A stretch of 55,324 nt of DNA from Prorocentrum cordatum (taxonomy: Eukaryota; Sar; Dinophyceae; Prorocentrales; Prorocentraceae). Both the position numbers and the translations under genes were made by a program. Below are positions 10,540-21,182 of this stretch, one piece after another; position 1 is the stretch's first letter, and each line of letters opens with the position of its first letter. The stretch covers positions 69,678-125,001 of the forward strand of contig CAUYUJ010016309.1 of assembly GCA_963575745.1 (NCBI GenBank), in the 5' to 3' direction. The notes beneath the pieces were generated by a model, which ran no database searches, was not told where the DNA came from, and saw only the letters and a list, made by a program, of their open reading frames with translations.

Positions 10540-10655
10540 TGTTGTGTACCCCGCCACATTTCGGCACGTCCCTCATGCGGTTCGTGGGCACCACCGAAGA
10601 AGATACTCACACTTGCGGTGCTCACAGCTGCATATGGTTGGGTCTTTCGCCATGA
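10540..10655. repeat. Family 1 solo tail
   Basis: One partial unit (CACATTTCGGCACGTCCCTC) is followed by the family tail: CACCGAAG, ATACTCACAC, GGTGCTCACAGCTGCATATG and GTTGGGTCTTTCGCC. The same tail ends the copies at 11.5, 13.3 and 53.9 kb. Confidence 0.6.
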
Positions 10656-10682
10656 AAATTTATTTCATTTTAACTTTTATTA

Positions 10683-10693
10683 TGTATATATAC

Positions 10694-10724
<31 letters not shown>

Positions 10725-10796
10725 TGTATGTATGTATGTATGTATGTATGTATGTATGTATGTATGTATGTATGTTTGTATATATATATGTATATA

Positions 10797-10830
<34 letters not shown>
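10683..10830. repeat. (ATGT)n then (TA)n microsatellite
   Basis: Roughly 25 copies of TATG/ATGT, then TATATATG and a (TA)n run. A similar tetranucleotide tract occurs near 46.1-46.25 kb. Confidence 0.9.
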
Positions 10831-10831
<1 letters not shown>

Positions 10832-10832
<1 letters not shown>

Positions 10833-11522
10833 TTTCTCGTTTTGCAGAGACAGCGCCCTGCGTCCCTCCCACCTCCTCCCGCTTCCTCCTCCCGCCCCCA
10901 CTTCGGCCCTCCGCACCAGTCAACTATTTCGTCACACCACTCACACGTTCCGTGGCCCCATAGGGAGCTCCACCGACGGTCCCAGTGGTTGCGTTCGCAT
11001 GCGCTCACCGGATCTATTTGGGCACACCCCTCGCATGTCTCGTGGCCCCATAGGGAGCTCCATCGACGGCCCCACAGGTTGCGTTCGCATGCGCTCACCG
11101 CATCTATTTTGGCACACCCCTCGCACGTTCCGTGGCCACCGCGCCCATTTTGGCACACTCCTCACACGCCTCGTGGCTTCAAAAGGAGCTCCACCGACGG
11201 CCCCAATGGCTGCGGTCGCATGCGCCCGCCGCGCCCACTTGGCACACCCCTCAAACGTTTCGCGGCCCCATATGGAGCCCCATCGGCAGCCCCAGTGGTT
11301 GCGATCGCATGCGCCCGCCGCACCCATTTTGGTACACCACTCACGCGCTTCGCGGTCCCATCGGGGGCTCCGCCGACGACCCCAGTGGCTGCGTTCGCAT
11401 GCGCCCACCGCACCCATTTTGGTACACCCATCGCACATTCCGTGGCCTTATGGGGAGCCCCTCCGAATGCTGTGCGTACAACGGCGGTACGTACAGCTGC
11501 ATATGGTTGGGTCTTTACGATG
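10832..11522. mobile_element. Family 1 head-array-tail element, copy 2
   Basis: A shortened head (CTCGTTTTGCAGAGACAGCG) is followed by a TCC-rich spacer, about seven units of the CGTGGCCCCATAGGGAGC type (units here end TGCGTTCGCATGCGC), and the tail at 11461-11520 with GCTGCATATGGTTGGGTC. Units differ systematically from copy 1 (GGTTGCG instead of GCCACCG), showing that arrays were homogenised separately. Confidence 0.7.
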
Positions 11523-11767
11523 CTGATTCGTTGTGTTGTTTCCCATTGGGGGTCCGCCAAAGCATTCTGGGAAGGCCCTTGGAGAGAATTCATTCTCCTG
11601 AAATGCTGCAAACTCGCTCACTCAGCTCGCTAACATTCTTACGCCTGTGAGTTTTCTTTCTTCAGGTCTTCGCTGTGCCGTACAGCATTCGTCTTCCTCT
11701 GCATCGCCCGCCATTCTTCCCTCAGCCCTGCCGCATCTCAGCGGCTCGTCCACCTCGATCCATCTCG

Positions 11768-13326
11768 TGGTGTTGGGCCCTCGTTGAAGAGACAGCGCCC
11801 CGCGTCCTCCTCCCTCCCCTTCTCCTCCTCCTCCTCCTCCTCCTCCTCCTCCTCCTCCTCCTCCCCCCGTATCCGCCATCCTCCCTCCTATCCTCCCTCC
11901 TTCCCTTCTCCTTCTCCTCCCCCCCCCTATCCTACCCTCTTCTCCTTCTCCTTCTCCTCCTCCCCCCTATCCTCCCTCCTCCCCTGCGTGCCCCTGCATC
12001 CCGCACGTCAACCGGTTCGTCGCACCCTTCTCAAGCGTTTCGTGGCCCCATAGATGGCGCTCCACCGAAGGCCCGCCGTGGCGACGTTCGCACGTGTCCG
12101 CCCCACCCAATACAGCGTCTCGTGGCCCTCTTATGCAGCTCCACCGAAGGCCCCCAGTGGCGACGTTCGCAGGCGCCCGCCCCATCCAGTACAGCGTTTC
12201 GTGGCCCCATAAGGAGCTCAACCGAAGGCCCCCAGTGGCGACGTTCGCATGCGACCGCCCCACCCAGTGCAGCGCTTCGTGCCCCACAATGGCGCTCCAC
12301 CGAACCCGTTGCGACGTTCGCATTGGGCCCCCCCCCGCCCAATACAGGGCTTCGCGGTCCCATAGTGAGTTCTTCCGAAGGCCATAGTGTCGACGTTCGC
12401 ATGCGTCCGCCCAACCCAGTACAGTGCTTCGTGGCCCCATAGGGAACCCCATTGAAGCCCCCCGTGGCGATGTTCGCATTCGTCCGCCCCACCCAATACG
12501 GCGTTTCGTGACCCCATATGAGGGCCCCCACCGAAGGTGCCCGTGGCGACGTTCGCACGCGCGCGTCAGCCCCACCCAGTGCAGCGTTCCCTGGCCCCAT
12601 CGAGAGTTCCACCGGAGGCCCCCGTGGCGACGTTCGCACGCGCCCGCCCCACACAGTACAGCGCTTCGCGGCCCCATAGAGTGCTCCACCGAGTGCCCCA
12701 GTGGCCGCGGCCGCATGCTTTCCCACCACCAAGTACAGCGTCTCGTGGCCCCATAGGGAGTTGCACCGAAGGCTCCCGTGGCGACGTTCGCATGCGTCCG
12801 CCCCACCCAGCACAGTGTTTCGTGTACCCCTTGGGAGCTCCACCGAAGGCCCCAGTGGCGACGTTCGCGTGCGCCCCCCCACCCATGTCGGCACACCCCT
12901 CACACGTTTCGTGTCCCCATAGGGAGCCCCACCCACCGCAGGCCCCGATGTGGACATTCGCATGCGTCCCCCCCGCCCAGTTTGGCACACCGCTCACAAG
13001 ATTCGTCGCCACATACGGAGCTCCACCGAAGGCCCCCCCGCCCGTTTCGGCACATCCCTCAAACGCTTCGTGGCCCCATGGGGAGCTCCACCGAAGCCCC
13101 AGTGGCGACTTTCGCATGGCGTCCCCGCCCCATTTCGGCACACCCCTCACACGTTTCGTGGCCCCATAAAATGATGGGTGCACCTAAGGCCCCAGGAGCA
13201 GCGCCCGTATGGCGGCCCCGCCCAATTCCGGCACACCCTTTACAAGTTTTGTGGCCCCATAGCGAGATCCACCGAAGGCGATACTCGCAACGGCGTTACT
13301 CGCAACTGCATATGGCAGGGTCCTCT
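11768..13326. mobile_element. Family 1 head-array-tail element, copy 3
   Basis: This copy has a full head (GTGTTGGGCCCTCGTTGAAG at 11768), a TCC-rich spacer to about 12000, some 15 units of about 80-90 bp with GTGGCGACGTTCGCA as the local variant, and the tail (GGCGATACTCGCAACGGCG, then CTGCATATGG) at 13267-13326. It ends about 30 bases before a family 2 head. It is the largest complete copy in the window. Confidence 0.75.
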
Positions 13327-13355
13327 GCTAGGATAATATTTCACATGTTCTTTTT

Positions 13356-13500
13356 CCCGGAAAAGGCGCCGGCCCAGGGTTTTCGTTTAGTTGGTAAACC
13401 TGTCCCCGGTGCCTCAATTGAGGTGGGCCGGCGGATTCTTTCCCTGATAAATATCGAGGTCGAGGTGGGCCGGCGTATTAAAATTTGAGGATGTCTCAGG
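13356..13500. repeat. Family 2 head, copy A (end repeat plus 42-bp pair)
   Basis: It begins with CCCGGAAAAGG (13356), then GGCCCAGGG and TAAACCTGTCCCCGG, then the direct repeat GAGGTGGGCCGGCG at 13420 and again at 13462 (42 bases apart), with CCCTGATAAATATCGAGG between. GAGGATGTCTCAGGCGAAAC follows. Confidence 0.75.
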
Positions 13501-13865
13501 CGAAACGCTTGTTTTTGAAATCCCGATCGATAAATCACAGGGTGCGGGCCACTCTTTCGTGTGTTGAGGATGTCTCGAGCGAAACGCTTGCTCCGCAGAG
13601 TTACCGAGGATGTCTCGAGCGAACCGCTTGTTTTGTAGAACTTGAGGGATCTGGGCGCCCCAGAGATTTGCTTTCTCCAGGTGCACGAACCCGTGTGTTT
13701 TTACGTATGTGCCTGTAGATTTGCCCTCTCCAGGTGCACGAATCCACGTGCTTTTACGTATGGGCGTATAGATTTGATTTCCCCAGGGGCGCGAGAGTCC
13801 GTGTGCTTTCACGTATGTGCCCACAGATTTGCCCTCTGGGGCGCGATGCACATATCGCACCGCGC
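13490..13865. repeat. GATGTCTCGAGCGAAACGCT units, then CTCCAGGTGCACG units
   Basis: Three copies of GATGTCTCRNGCGAAMCGCTTG (13495, 13569, 13608) are followed by four imperfect ~55-bp units containing GATTTGCCCTCTCCAGG, GCACGAA and TTTTACGTATG. The second unit type recurs at 14.2, 24.6, 25.8 and 43.2 kb. Confidence 0.65.
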
Positions 13866-14380
13866 GCCCACGTCTCTCGGTCATGAATTGGCTAGATAAG
13901 ATACTCTCTCCTTTTGACGCAGCGCGGGAAACTGGTGCTTTTGGACTCCGGGGCGGGTCCGGGGACTCGTTTTGAGTGGATTCTGGGGTACACCTCAGGC
14001 GATGCTTAAGAAAACCTAAATTTTCGGCCAGGGTCTCGATTATTCTTAACTTTTGAACGTAAATCACAAGATTTTGATAGAAATTCTGGGTTTTATTCAG
14101 TTGCTGAGACTATGAATTTCTTAACCCATGATTTCTTAAGCATTTCGCAGGGGGTACGGCAGATTCGGGTCGATTCGACGCGGCGGCGGCACCCGCGCGG
14201 GCGTTCGAGGTGGAACGTGGGACCTGGGCGCCCCGGGGATTTGCCCTCTCCATGGAGGCACGACGTATGTGCTTACAGATGTGTCTTCTGGAGCGCGATG
14301 CACATCTCGCACCGCGCGCCCACGTCACTCGGTCATGAGTTGGCTAGACACTCTCTCCTTTTGACGCAGCGTCCCGTTTG
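13866..14380. other. Unique or weakly repeated spacer
   Basis: No gene is supported. Two stretches near 13830-13905 and 14290-14370 share the words GGGCGCGATGCACAT, CGCACCGCGCGCCCACGT and CGGTCATGA with GGCTAGA, which is a dispersed duplicate of about 80 bases. Confidence 0.4.
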
Positions 14381-14385
14381 TTTTT

Positions 14386-15113
14386 CCCGGAAAGGGCGTG
14401 GGCCCAGGGTTCTCTTTCTCTATGTAAACATGTCCCCCCGTGCCCAACTTGAAGGAGGCCGGCGGATTCTTTCCCTGATAAATATCGAGGTCGAAGGAGG
14501 CCGGCGGATTAAAATTTGAGGATGTCTCAGGCGAAACGCTTGTTTTTGAAATCTCGATCGTTAAATCACAGGGTGCGGGCCACCTCAGCACGACCACATC
14601 CCAGCACGACCACACCCCAGCACGACCACACCCCAGCACTACCCCACCCCAGCACGACCCCACCCCAGCAAGACCATCACCCAGCACGACCACACCCCAG
14701 CACGACCTCACCACAGCACGACCACGCCCCAGCACGACCACGCCCCAGCACGACCACGCCCCAGCACGACCACGCCCCAGCACGACCACCCCCCAGCACG
14801 ACTACCCCCCCAGCACGACCACCCCCCAGCACGCACGACCACACCCCAGCACGACCACTCCCCAGCACGACCACACCGCCTTGGTTGAGTGGTTGCCTGT
14901 CGTCGTGGAATGTTTCGTGGGGTGTCTCGTGGACTGTTTCGCGGGGTGTCTCGTGGAATGTTTCCAGGGAAACGTTGAAAACGGTCGCCCGTGTCTCGTG
15001 GAATGTTTCGCAGGGTGTCTCGTGGAAGTGCCCGTCGCCCAATACGGTGTCGTGAAAACGTTTCCATGCATGCGGTTCTATATCTCTTTCCGGGTTAGTG
15101 GGTCCATCATGTT
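14386..15113. mobile_element. Family 2 element B, head to tail
   Basis: The head starts at 14386 with CCCGGAAAGGG and carries the 42-bp pair GAAGGAGGCCGGCGGATT at 14451 and 14493. Then come a GATGTCTCAGG unit, a CCCAGCACGACCACA minisatellite (14585-14878), a GTTTCGTGGGGTGTCTCG sub-array (14890-15020) and a tail with CTCTTTCCGGG at 15084, ending GTCCATCATGTT. The first and last 11-mers are inverted repeats of each other with one mismatch. Confidence 0.65.
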
Positions 15114-15192
15114 TAGATTCCGTCCTCTTGGGGCTTTCTGCTCACTTGCTTCTTCGGACTCGCCTCCATTCTTCCGTCGTCCAGTGTTTTTT

Positions 15193-16516
15193 CCCGGAAA
15201 GGGCATAGGCCCAGGGTTCTCTTTTAGTAGGTAAACCTGTCCCCCGGTGCCAACTTGAGGGAGGCCGGCGAATTTTTTCCCTGATAAATAACGAGGTCGA
15301 AGGAGGCCGGCGAATTAAAATTTGAGGATGTCTCGAGCGAAACGCTTGTTTTTCAGAATTTCTTGAGGATGTCTCGAGCGAAACGCTGGTTTTGCAGAGT
15401 TGAGGATGTCTCGAGCGAAACGCTTGCTCCGCAGAGTTTGCCGAGGATGTCTCGAGCGAAACGCTTGTTTTGCAGAGCCGACCGCGACGCGGAAAAGCGC
15501 CCCGCGCGAAGGAATTTCGATGATGTCTCGACTAATTCGTTTGTTTTTGTACGATTTCCTGGAATTTTGGCAGGATGTCTCGAGCGAAATGCACGACCCC
15601 ACCCTAGCACGACCATACCCCAGCACGACCACACCCCAGCACGACCAGACCCCAGCACGACCCCACCCCAGCACGACCCCACCCCAGCACGACCATACCC
15701 CAGCACGACCACACCCCAGCACGACCCGACCCCAGCACGACCCTACCCCAGCAAGACCACACCCCAGCACGACCACACCCCAGCACGACCTCACCACAGC
15801 ACGACCACACCCCAGCACGACCACGCCCCAGCACGACCACGCCCCAGCACGACCACGCCCCAGCACGACCACCCCCCAGCACGACCACCCCCCAGCACGA
15901 CCACCCCAGCACGACCACGCCCCCCACGACCACTCCCCAGCACGACCACACCCCAGCACGACCACACCCCAGCACGACCACACCCCAGCACGACCACACC
16001 CCAGCACGACCCCACCCCAAGACCACACCCCAGCACGACCACACCCCAGCACGACCTCACCCAGCACGACCACACCCCAGCACGACCTCACCACAGCACG
16101 ACCACACCCCAGCACGACCACGCCCCAGCACGACCACGCCCCAGCACGACCACGCCCCAGCACGACCACCCCCCAGCACGACCACCCCCCCAGCACGACC
16201 ACACCCCAGCACGACCACCCCCCAGCACGACCACACCCCAGCACGACCACTCCCCAGCACGACCACACCGCCTTGGTTGAGTGGTTGCCTGTCGTCGTGG
16301 AATGTTTCGTGGGGTGTCTCGTGGAATGTTTCGCGGGGTGTCTCCTGGAATGTTTCGTGAGGTGTCTCGCGGAATGTTTCGTGAGGTGTCTCGTGGGATG
16401 TTTCGTGAGGTGTCTCGTGGGATGTTTCGTGAGGTGTTGCCCCGTTGGGTATCGTGAAAACGTGCCCATGCTCCACATGTCTATATCCCTTTCCGGGTTC
16501 GTGGGTCCATCATGTT
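15193..16516. mobile_element. Family 2 element C, head to tail
   Basis: The head CCCGGAAAGGG at 15193 and the tail CCCTTTCCGGG at 16487-16497 are a perfect 11-bp inverted repeat. The 42-bp pair is at 15257 and 15299. The interior has five or six GATGTCTCGAGCGAAACGCT units (15320-15590), a long CCCAGCACGACCACA minisatellite (15595-16268), GGAATGTTTCG(T/C)GGGGTGTC units to 16440, and ends GTCCATCATGTT. A coding-like exon begins directly after the tail. Confidence 0.7.
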
Positions 16517-16752
16517 CCTCGGGCTCCTCAAGGTCGGAGTTGCAGGATTCCGCCTCTCTGGGCAGCGCCCTGAGCCTGGAGAAGCGGCGGTCCCAGCAGT
16601 ACCTTGCCGAGCTGGCAGAGTGCGACGTGGCGCTGGCCAAGTGCGAGTCGGCGATGATCCGCGCGGACCAAGAGCAGGAGGCGGTGAAGGACTGGTCGCC
16701 CGAGAGAGCACCTGTTGGCCCCTCTGGCTACGGCTGGCACGAGTGTCAATGA
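16511..16752 (+). CDS. Coding-like exon fragment, coiled coil
   Basis: Starting at the end of element C the frame reads SCSSGSSRSELQDSASLG, then LEKRRSQQYLAELAECDVA and MIRADQEQEAVKDW, about 80 residues to TGA 16752. This helix-forming, protein-like stretch contrasts with the array upstream. The upstream continuation of the frame is minisatellite and not part of the protein. It may be the 3' exon of a gene whose intron holds element C, or a truncated fragment. No family is recognised. Confidence 0.35.
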
Positions 16753-16939
16753 CGTCCCTGGCTTCGGTTTGGCATCCTCATGTTCTTCTGGCTTGAGCTC
16801 TCCGCACTGGGTTACTCCTCGTTTGGGGTGCCTTCGGCGAGGGGGTTCGTGCTCTTGATCTGCGTGCTTGTGGCCACGCATCGGCTGTAAGCTCCTTTGG
16901 TAGGTGGAGGGTCAGCCTTGAATCTAAGGGCGGGAAAGA

Positions 16940-17158
16940 AGGAGGAGGAGGAGGGGGAGGAGGAGGAGGAGGAGGAGGAGGAGGAGGAGGAGGAAGAAGA
17001 AGAAGACGAGGAGAGGGAAGGGGAGGACGATGAGGAGGAGGAGGCGGAGGAGGAGGAGGAGGAGGAGCAGGAGCAGGAGGAGGAGCAGCAGCAGGAGGAG
17101 CAGGAGGAGCAGGGGGAGAAGGAGGAGGAGCAGGAGGAGGAGGTGGAGGAGGAGAAGG

Positions 17159-17239
<81 letters not shown>

Positions 17240-17244
17240 CTGAC

Positions 17245-17305
<61 letters not shown>

Positions 17306-17505
17306 CTAATGATGGTGGTGATGCTGCTGCTGATGATGATGATGATGATGAGGATGCTGATGATGATTATGATGACGATGCTGACGATGAGTATGATGAT
17401 GATGCTGATGATGTTGACGATAATGCTGCTGATGACGATTCCGCTGAGGATGCTGCTGATGATGACGATGATGACGATGCTGATGCTGACGATGATGATG
17501 ATTGC
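16940..17505. repeat. (GAG)n then (GAT)n microsatellites
   Basis: About 220 bases of GAG-rich sequence (with GCAGGA variants) are followed by about 340 bases of GAT. The change near 17160 is sharp. Open frames coding poly-Glu and poly-Asp here are repeat artefacts. Confidence 0.95.
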
Positions 17506-18545
17506 CTTTTTCACGCGTCCAGGTCGTCCAGACAGATGTCTAGCATGAGGATGTGTTGAGGATGTCTCGAGCGAGACGCTTGCTTTCACGTCTCCAGGTC
17601 GCGCATGATGATGTGTTGAGGATGCCTTGAGCGAAACACTTGTTTTAACGTGTCCAGGTAGCTCAGGCAGATGTCTAATATGAGGATGTGTTGAGGATGT
17701 CTCGAGAGAGACGCTTGCTTTCACGTGTCTAGGTCGCCCAGGCGGATGTCTAGCGTGATGATGTGTTGAGGATGCGTTTAGCGAAACACTTGTTTTCACG
17801 TGTCCAGGTCGCTCAGGCGGACGTCGAACATGAAGATTTGTTGAGGATGTTTCGAGAGAGGCGCTTGCTTTCACGTGTCCAGGTCGCCCAGACGGATGTC
17901 TAGCCTGAGGATAGGTTGAGGAAGTGTTGAGCGAAGCGCTAGTTTTCACGTGTTCAGGTCGCCCGGGCGGATGTCTAGCATGAGGATGCTTTGAGCTGCA
18001 TGTGTTGAGCGACACGCTTGTTTTCAAGTGCCAAGGTCGCCCAGGCGGATGACTAGCATGAAGATTTTCGGAATATGTTTCGAGCGAGACGCTCGTCTTC
18101 GCGTGTCCAGGTCGCCCAGGCGAATGTCGAGCATGAGGGTGTGTTGAGGATGTGTTGAGCCAAACGCTTGGTTTCACGTGTCCAGGCCGCCCAGGCGGAT
18201 GTCTAACATAAGGAAGTGTTGGGGATGTCTCGAGCGAGACGTTTGCCTTCAGGTGTCCAGGTCGGATGTCTAGCATGAGGAGGTGTTAAGAGCGCTTTCG
18301 AGCGAAGCGCTTGATTTCGCGTGCCCAGGTCACCCGGGCGGACGTCGAACATGAAGATGAGTTGAGGATGTTTCGAGCGAACCATTTGTTTTCACGTGTC
18401 CAGGTCGCCCAGACGGATGTCTAGCATGAGGATGTGTTGAAGATGTTTCGAGCGAAACGCTCGTTTTCGCGTGTCCAGGTCGCCCAGGCGGATGTCGAGC
18501 ATGAGGATATGTTGAGGATGTCTCGAGCGAAACGCTTGTCCCCAG
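17506..18545. repeat. ~74-bp tandem array with CTCGAGCG core
   Basis: About fourteen units, each with CAGGTCGCCCAGGCGGATGT, CTAGCATGAGGATG, GTTGAGGATGTCTCGAGCGA and ACGCTTG then TTTCACGTGTC. Neighbouring units alternate small changes (GAGA versus GCGA). The same array type recurs at 48.1-48.86 and 49.21-49.68 kb. Confidence 0.85.
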
Positions 18546-19800
18546 CACGTTCCGTAGCGCGTCCCCTTGGCACGTCCCGCGGTGCGTCCCCACGGCACTT
18601 CCCCTGGCACGTCGCCTGGCGCGTCCCTTGGGATGTTCCGTGGCGCGTCCCCCTGGCAGTCCCCCTGTCATTTAGCTCTGGGGCAGCTACGATGTGCCCA
18701 GGCAGCTCGAGCTTAAGATCCAGATCAGTTCGGTCAGGACTCGGATTCAAATGAGGACTCGATCCACAGCGCTATAGAGCACAATCGCGGCATGGCACAT
18801 CGCAATTCAGCACGTCGGAGCGCAGCACAGCCCTCGGCACGGTACATCAAGATCGATACACTCAGCATTGCAACCATGCACGTTCAGTGGCACGTTCTGT
18901 GGCGCGTCCCTTGGCGAGTCCCCCTGGCACGTCGCGCGGCGCGTCCCCTGGCGCGTCCCGTGGCACGTCCATTGGCACGTTCCGTAGCGCGTCCCCTTGG
19001 CACGTCCCGCGGTGCGTCCCCACGGCACGTCCCCTGGCACGTCGCTTGGCGCGTCCCTTGGGACGTTCCGTAGCGCGTCCCCCTGGCAGGGGGCAGCTAC
19101 GATGTGCCAAGGCAGCTCGAGCTTAAGATCCAGATCAGTTCGGTCAGGACTCGGCTGCAAATGAGGACTCGATCCACAACGCTATAGAGGACATGTGCGG
19201 CATGGCACATCGCAATTCAGCACGGCGCAGCACAGCACAGCCCTTGGCACGGTACATCAAGATCGGTACATTCAGCATTACATTTTGTCACGTTCCCTGG
19301 CACGTTCCGTGGCGCGTCCCTTGGCGAGTCCCCCTGGCACGTCACGCGGCGCGTCCCCTGGCGCGTCCCGTGGCACGTCCATTGGCACGTTCCGTAGCGC
19401 GTCCCCTTGGCACGTTCCGCGGTGCGTCCCCACGGCACGTCCCTTGGCACGTCACCTGGCGCGTCCCTTGGGACGTTCCGTAGCGCGTCCCACTGGCAGC
19501 CCCCCTGTCAATTAGCTCTGGGGCAGCTACGATGTGCCAAGGCAGCTCGAGCTTAAGATCCAGATCAGTTCGGTCAGGACTCGGATGCAAAGGAGGACTC
19601 GATCCACAGCGCTATAGAGCACAATTGCGGCATTGCACATCGCAATTCAGCACGGCGCAGCACAGCACAGCCCTCGGCACGGTACATCAAGATCGACACA
19701 TTCAGCATTGCAGTTGTCCGTCGCCCAATCAGGTGTCCTTGAAACGCTGCTACGCCTTATATTTCTAAATTTATTTCCGGATTCGTGGGTGGATCATGTT
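18540..19800. repeat. CACGTCCC arrays with three ~200-bp modules and a family 2 tail
   Basis: Three rounds of a short-unit array (TGGCACGTCCC/TGGCGCGTCCC, 18545-18660, 18880-19088, 19290-19500) are each followed by a conserved ~200-bp module (GGGGCAGCTACGATGTGCC, CTCGAGCTTAAGATCCAGAT, GGACTCGATCCACA, TCAGCACGGCGCAGC, GGTACATCAAGATCGA). The last module runs into CCGTCGCCCAATCAGG and a degenerate tail (TTTCCGGATTCGTGGGTG, ATCATGTT at about 19800). Confidence 0.75.
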
Positions 19801-19985
19801 AGCACACGAGCCAAGAATAACACACATGACAGGATGACAGGGCCCGTATGAGGGGCTGTTGGCCGGCTAGGTGGCAGAGTGGGAACAGATGCCAACACGG
19901 AATGATGGACAGGAGTTGGAATCGAGTACCCGCAGACCTCTTTTCCACACCATACGAGTTAATTGTGGCACAACTTGATGGTGGG
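19801..19985. other. Unique spacer
   Basis: This is non-repetitive sequence without a convincing reading frame. A stretch at 19870-19960 has tRNA-like words but does not fold into a complete tRNA by eye (see rejected items). Confidence 0.4.
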
Positions 19986-20160
19986 ATTGTAGGAGGAGGA
20001 GGAGGAGGGGGAGGAGGAGGAGGAGGAGGAGGAGGAGGAGGAGGAGGAGGAGGAGGAGAAGGAGGAGGAGGAGGAGAAGGGGGTGGAAGAAGAGGAACAG
20101 GATGATCAGGAACAGGAACAGGAACAGGAGGAGGAGGTGGAGGAGGAGGAGGACCATTGT
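19986..20160. repeat. (GGA)n microsatellite
   Basis: About 170 bases of GGA with AGGAACAGGAACAGG near the end. Confidence 0.9.
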
Positions 20161-20448
20161 AAACGCAAGAGTCATCAACGATGTTGGAATAAACCCTCCC
20201 TCCAGACTCCCTCTTCATAGGCCCCTACAGCGTTTCATTTGCACTGAGGGAACTACCTCGTTGGAAGACAACAATTTGAAGACTCTGAAGCATGCCAAAA
20301 CATGGTTCTCGAGATTCCAACGCCACGGATCAACTTGACTGTTGCGTCTTGTCGATCCTGGATCGTGCCAGAGCGCCGTTCTGGGGACTTCAACACTGCG
20401 AATCACCGTAACGGTTGCACCTTCATGGTCTTGAATCTTTCCAAAAAG
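20161..20448. other. Unique stretch without a supported gene
   Basis: Lower-GC, non-repetitive sequence. Short open frames on both strands (about 78 codons each) show no motif. It could hold a small exon, but nothing decides between strands. Confidence 0.35.
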
Positions 20449-20456
20449 CAATTTTT

Positions 20457-20835
20457 CCTGGAAAGGGCTCGAGCCCAGGGTTCTCTTTTAGTGGGTTTAC
20501 CCCCCGGTTTCGACGGGAAGAGGGCCGGCGAAATTATTCTGCGATAAATTACGTGCGGGAAGAGGGCCGGCGAAATTATTTTTGAGGATGTCTCTAGCGA
20601 AACGCTTGCTTTTCAGAATTTGTTGAGGATGTCTCGAGCGAAACGCTGGTTTTGCAGAGTTGGGGATGTCTCGAGCGAAACGCTTGTTTTCAGAATTTGT
20701 TGAGGATGTCTCGAGCGAAACGCTGGTTTTGCAGAGCACGCGGAAAAGCGCCCCGCGCGCAGGAATTCCGATGATGTTTTGCGCGTGCCGCGTCCCGTGC
20801 GCAGGAATTTCGAGGATGTCTCGACTAATTTTGGC
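20457..20835. repeat. Family 2 head, copy D, with CTCGAGCG units
   Basis: CCTGGAAAGGG at 20457 is followed by the most divergent version of the 42-bp pair, GGGAAGAGGGCCGGCGAAAT at 20515 and 20557. Five GATGTCTC(G/T)AGCGAAACGCT units with TTTTCAGAATTTGTTGAG spacers and a CGCGCAGGAATT repeat follow. No matching tail is seen before the next array. Confidence 0.7.
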
Positions 20836-20884
20836 CTCCAGGCGCCTCTGGGCGTTCCTGGGCCCTCCTGCGCTCCAGACGACC

Positions 20885-21178
20885 GCATGTTAGATATCCC
20901 CCCCTGGGTGGGCTGGACCACGTGTTTTTACGTGTGCAGGCCACCCAGGTTGTATGTAACATGGTGGTCACGAGCTGGAACCATATGTTTTTACGCGTCC
21001 AGGCCACCCAGGGGGATATCTAACATGGTTGTCCCGAGCTTGAACCATATGTTTTTACGTATCCAGGCCACCCAGGGGGGATCTAAAGTGATTGTTCTGA
21101 GCAAGGACCACGTGTTGTAACGAGTCCAGGCTACCCAGGGGTGTATATAGCTTGGTTTCCCGAGCTGGCACCATGTGT
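20885..21178. repeat. ~64-bp array: CCACCCAGGGGGATATCTAA
   Basis: Five imperfect units, each with TCCAGGCCACCCAGG, ATCTAACATGGTTGTC, CGAGCTTGAACCATATG and TTTTTACG. One further unit lies at 22320-22385, directly after the tail of element E. Confidence 0.7.
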
Positions 21179-21182
21179 TTTT

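Noticed and set aside
10683-10830. Promoter-like TATATA stretch
   Set aside because: Part of an (ATGT)n/(TA)n microsatellite between repeat elements, with no gene downstream.
12031-12990. 319-codon minus-strand frame
   Set aside because: Shadow of the family 1 array; similar peptides appear in the minus frames of copies at 8.3 and 10.8 kb.
15400-16752. 450-codon open frame of Pro/Thr/His-rich repeat
   Set aside because: Almost all of it is the 16-bp CCCAGCACGACCACA minisatellite, open in several frames on both strands. Only the last ~80 codons look protein-like and are listed separately.
17506-18545. Regularly spaced repeats resembling a CRISPR array
   Set aside because: Units are directly tandem, with no variable spacers and no cas genes. 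The setting is eukaryotic.
19866-19960. tRNA-like words (GGTGGCAGAGTGGG, then GGAATCGAGTACCC)
   Set aside because: The A-box-like part is fair, but the B-box-like part does not fit and no acceptor stem or anticodon arm could be paired by eye.
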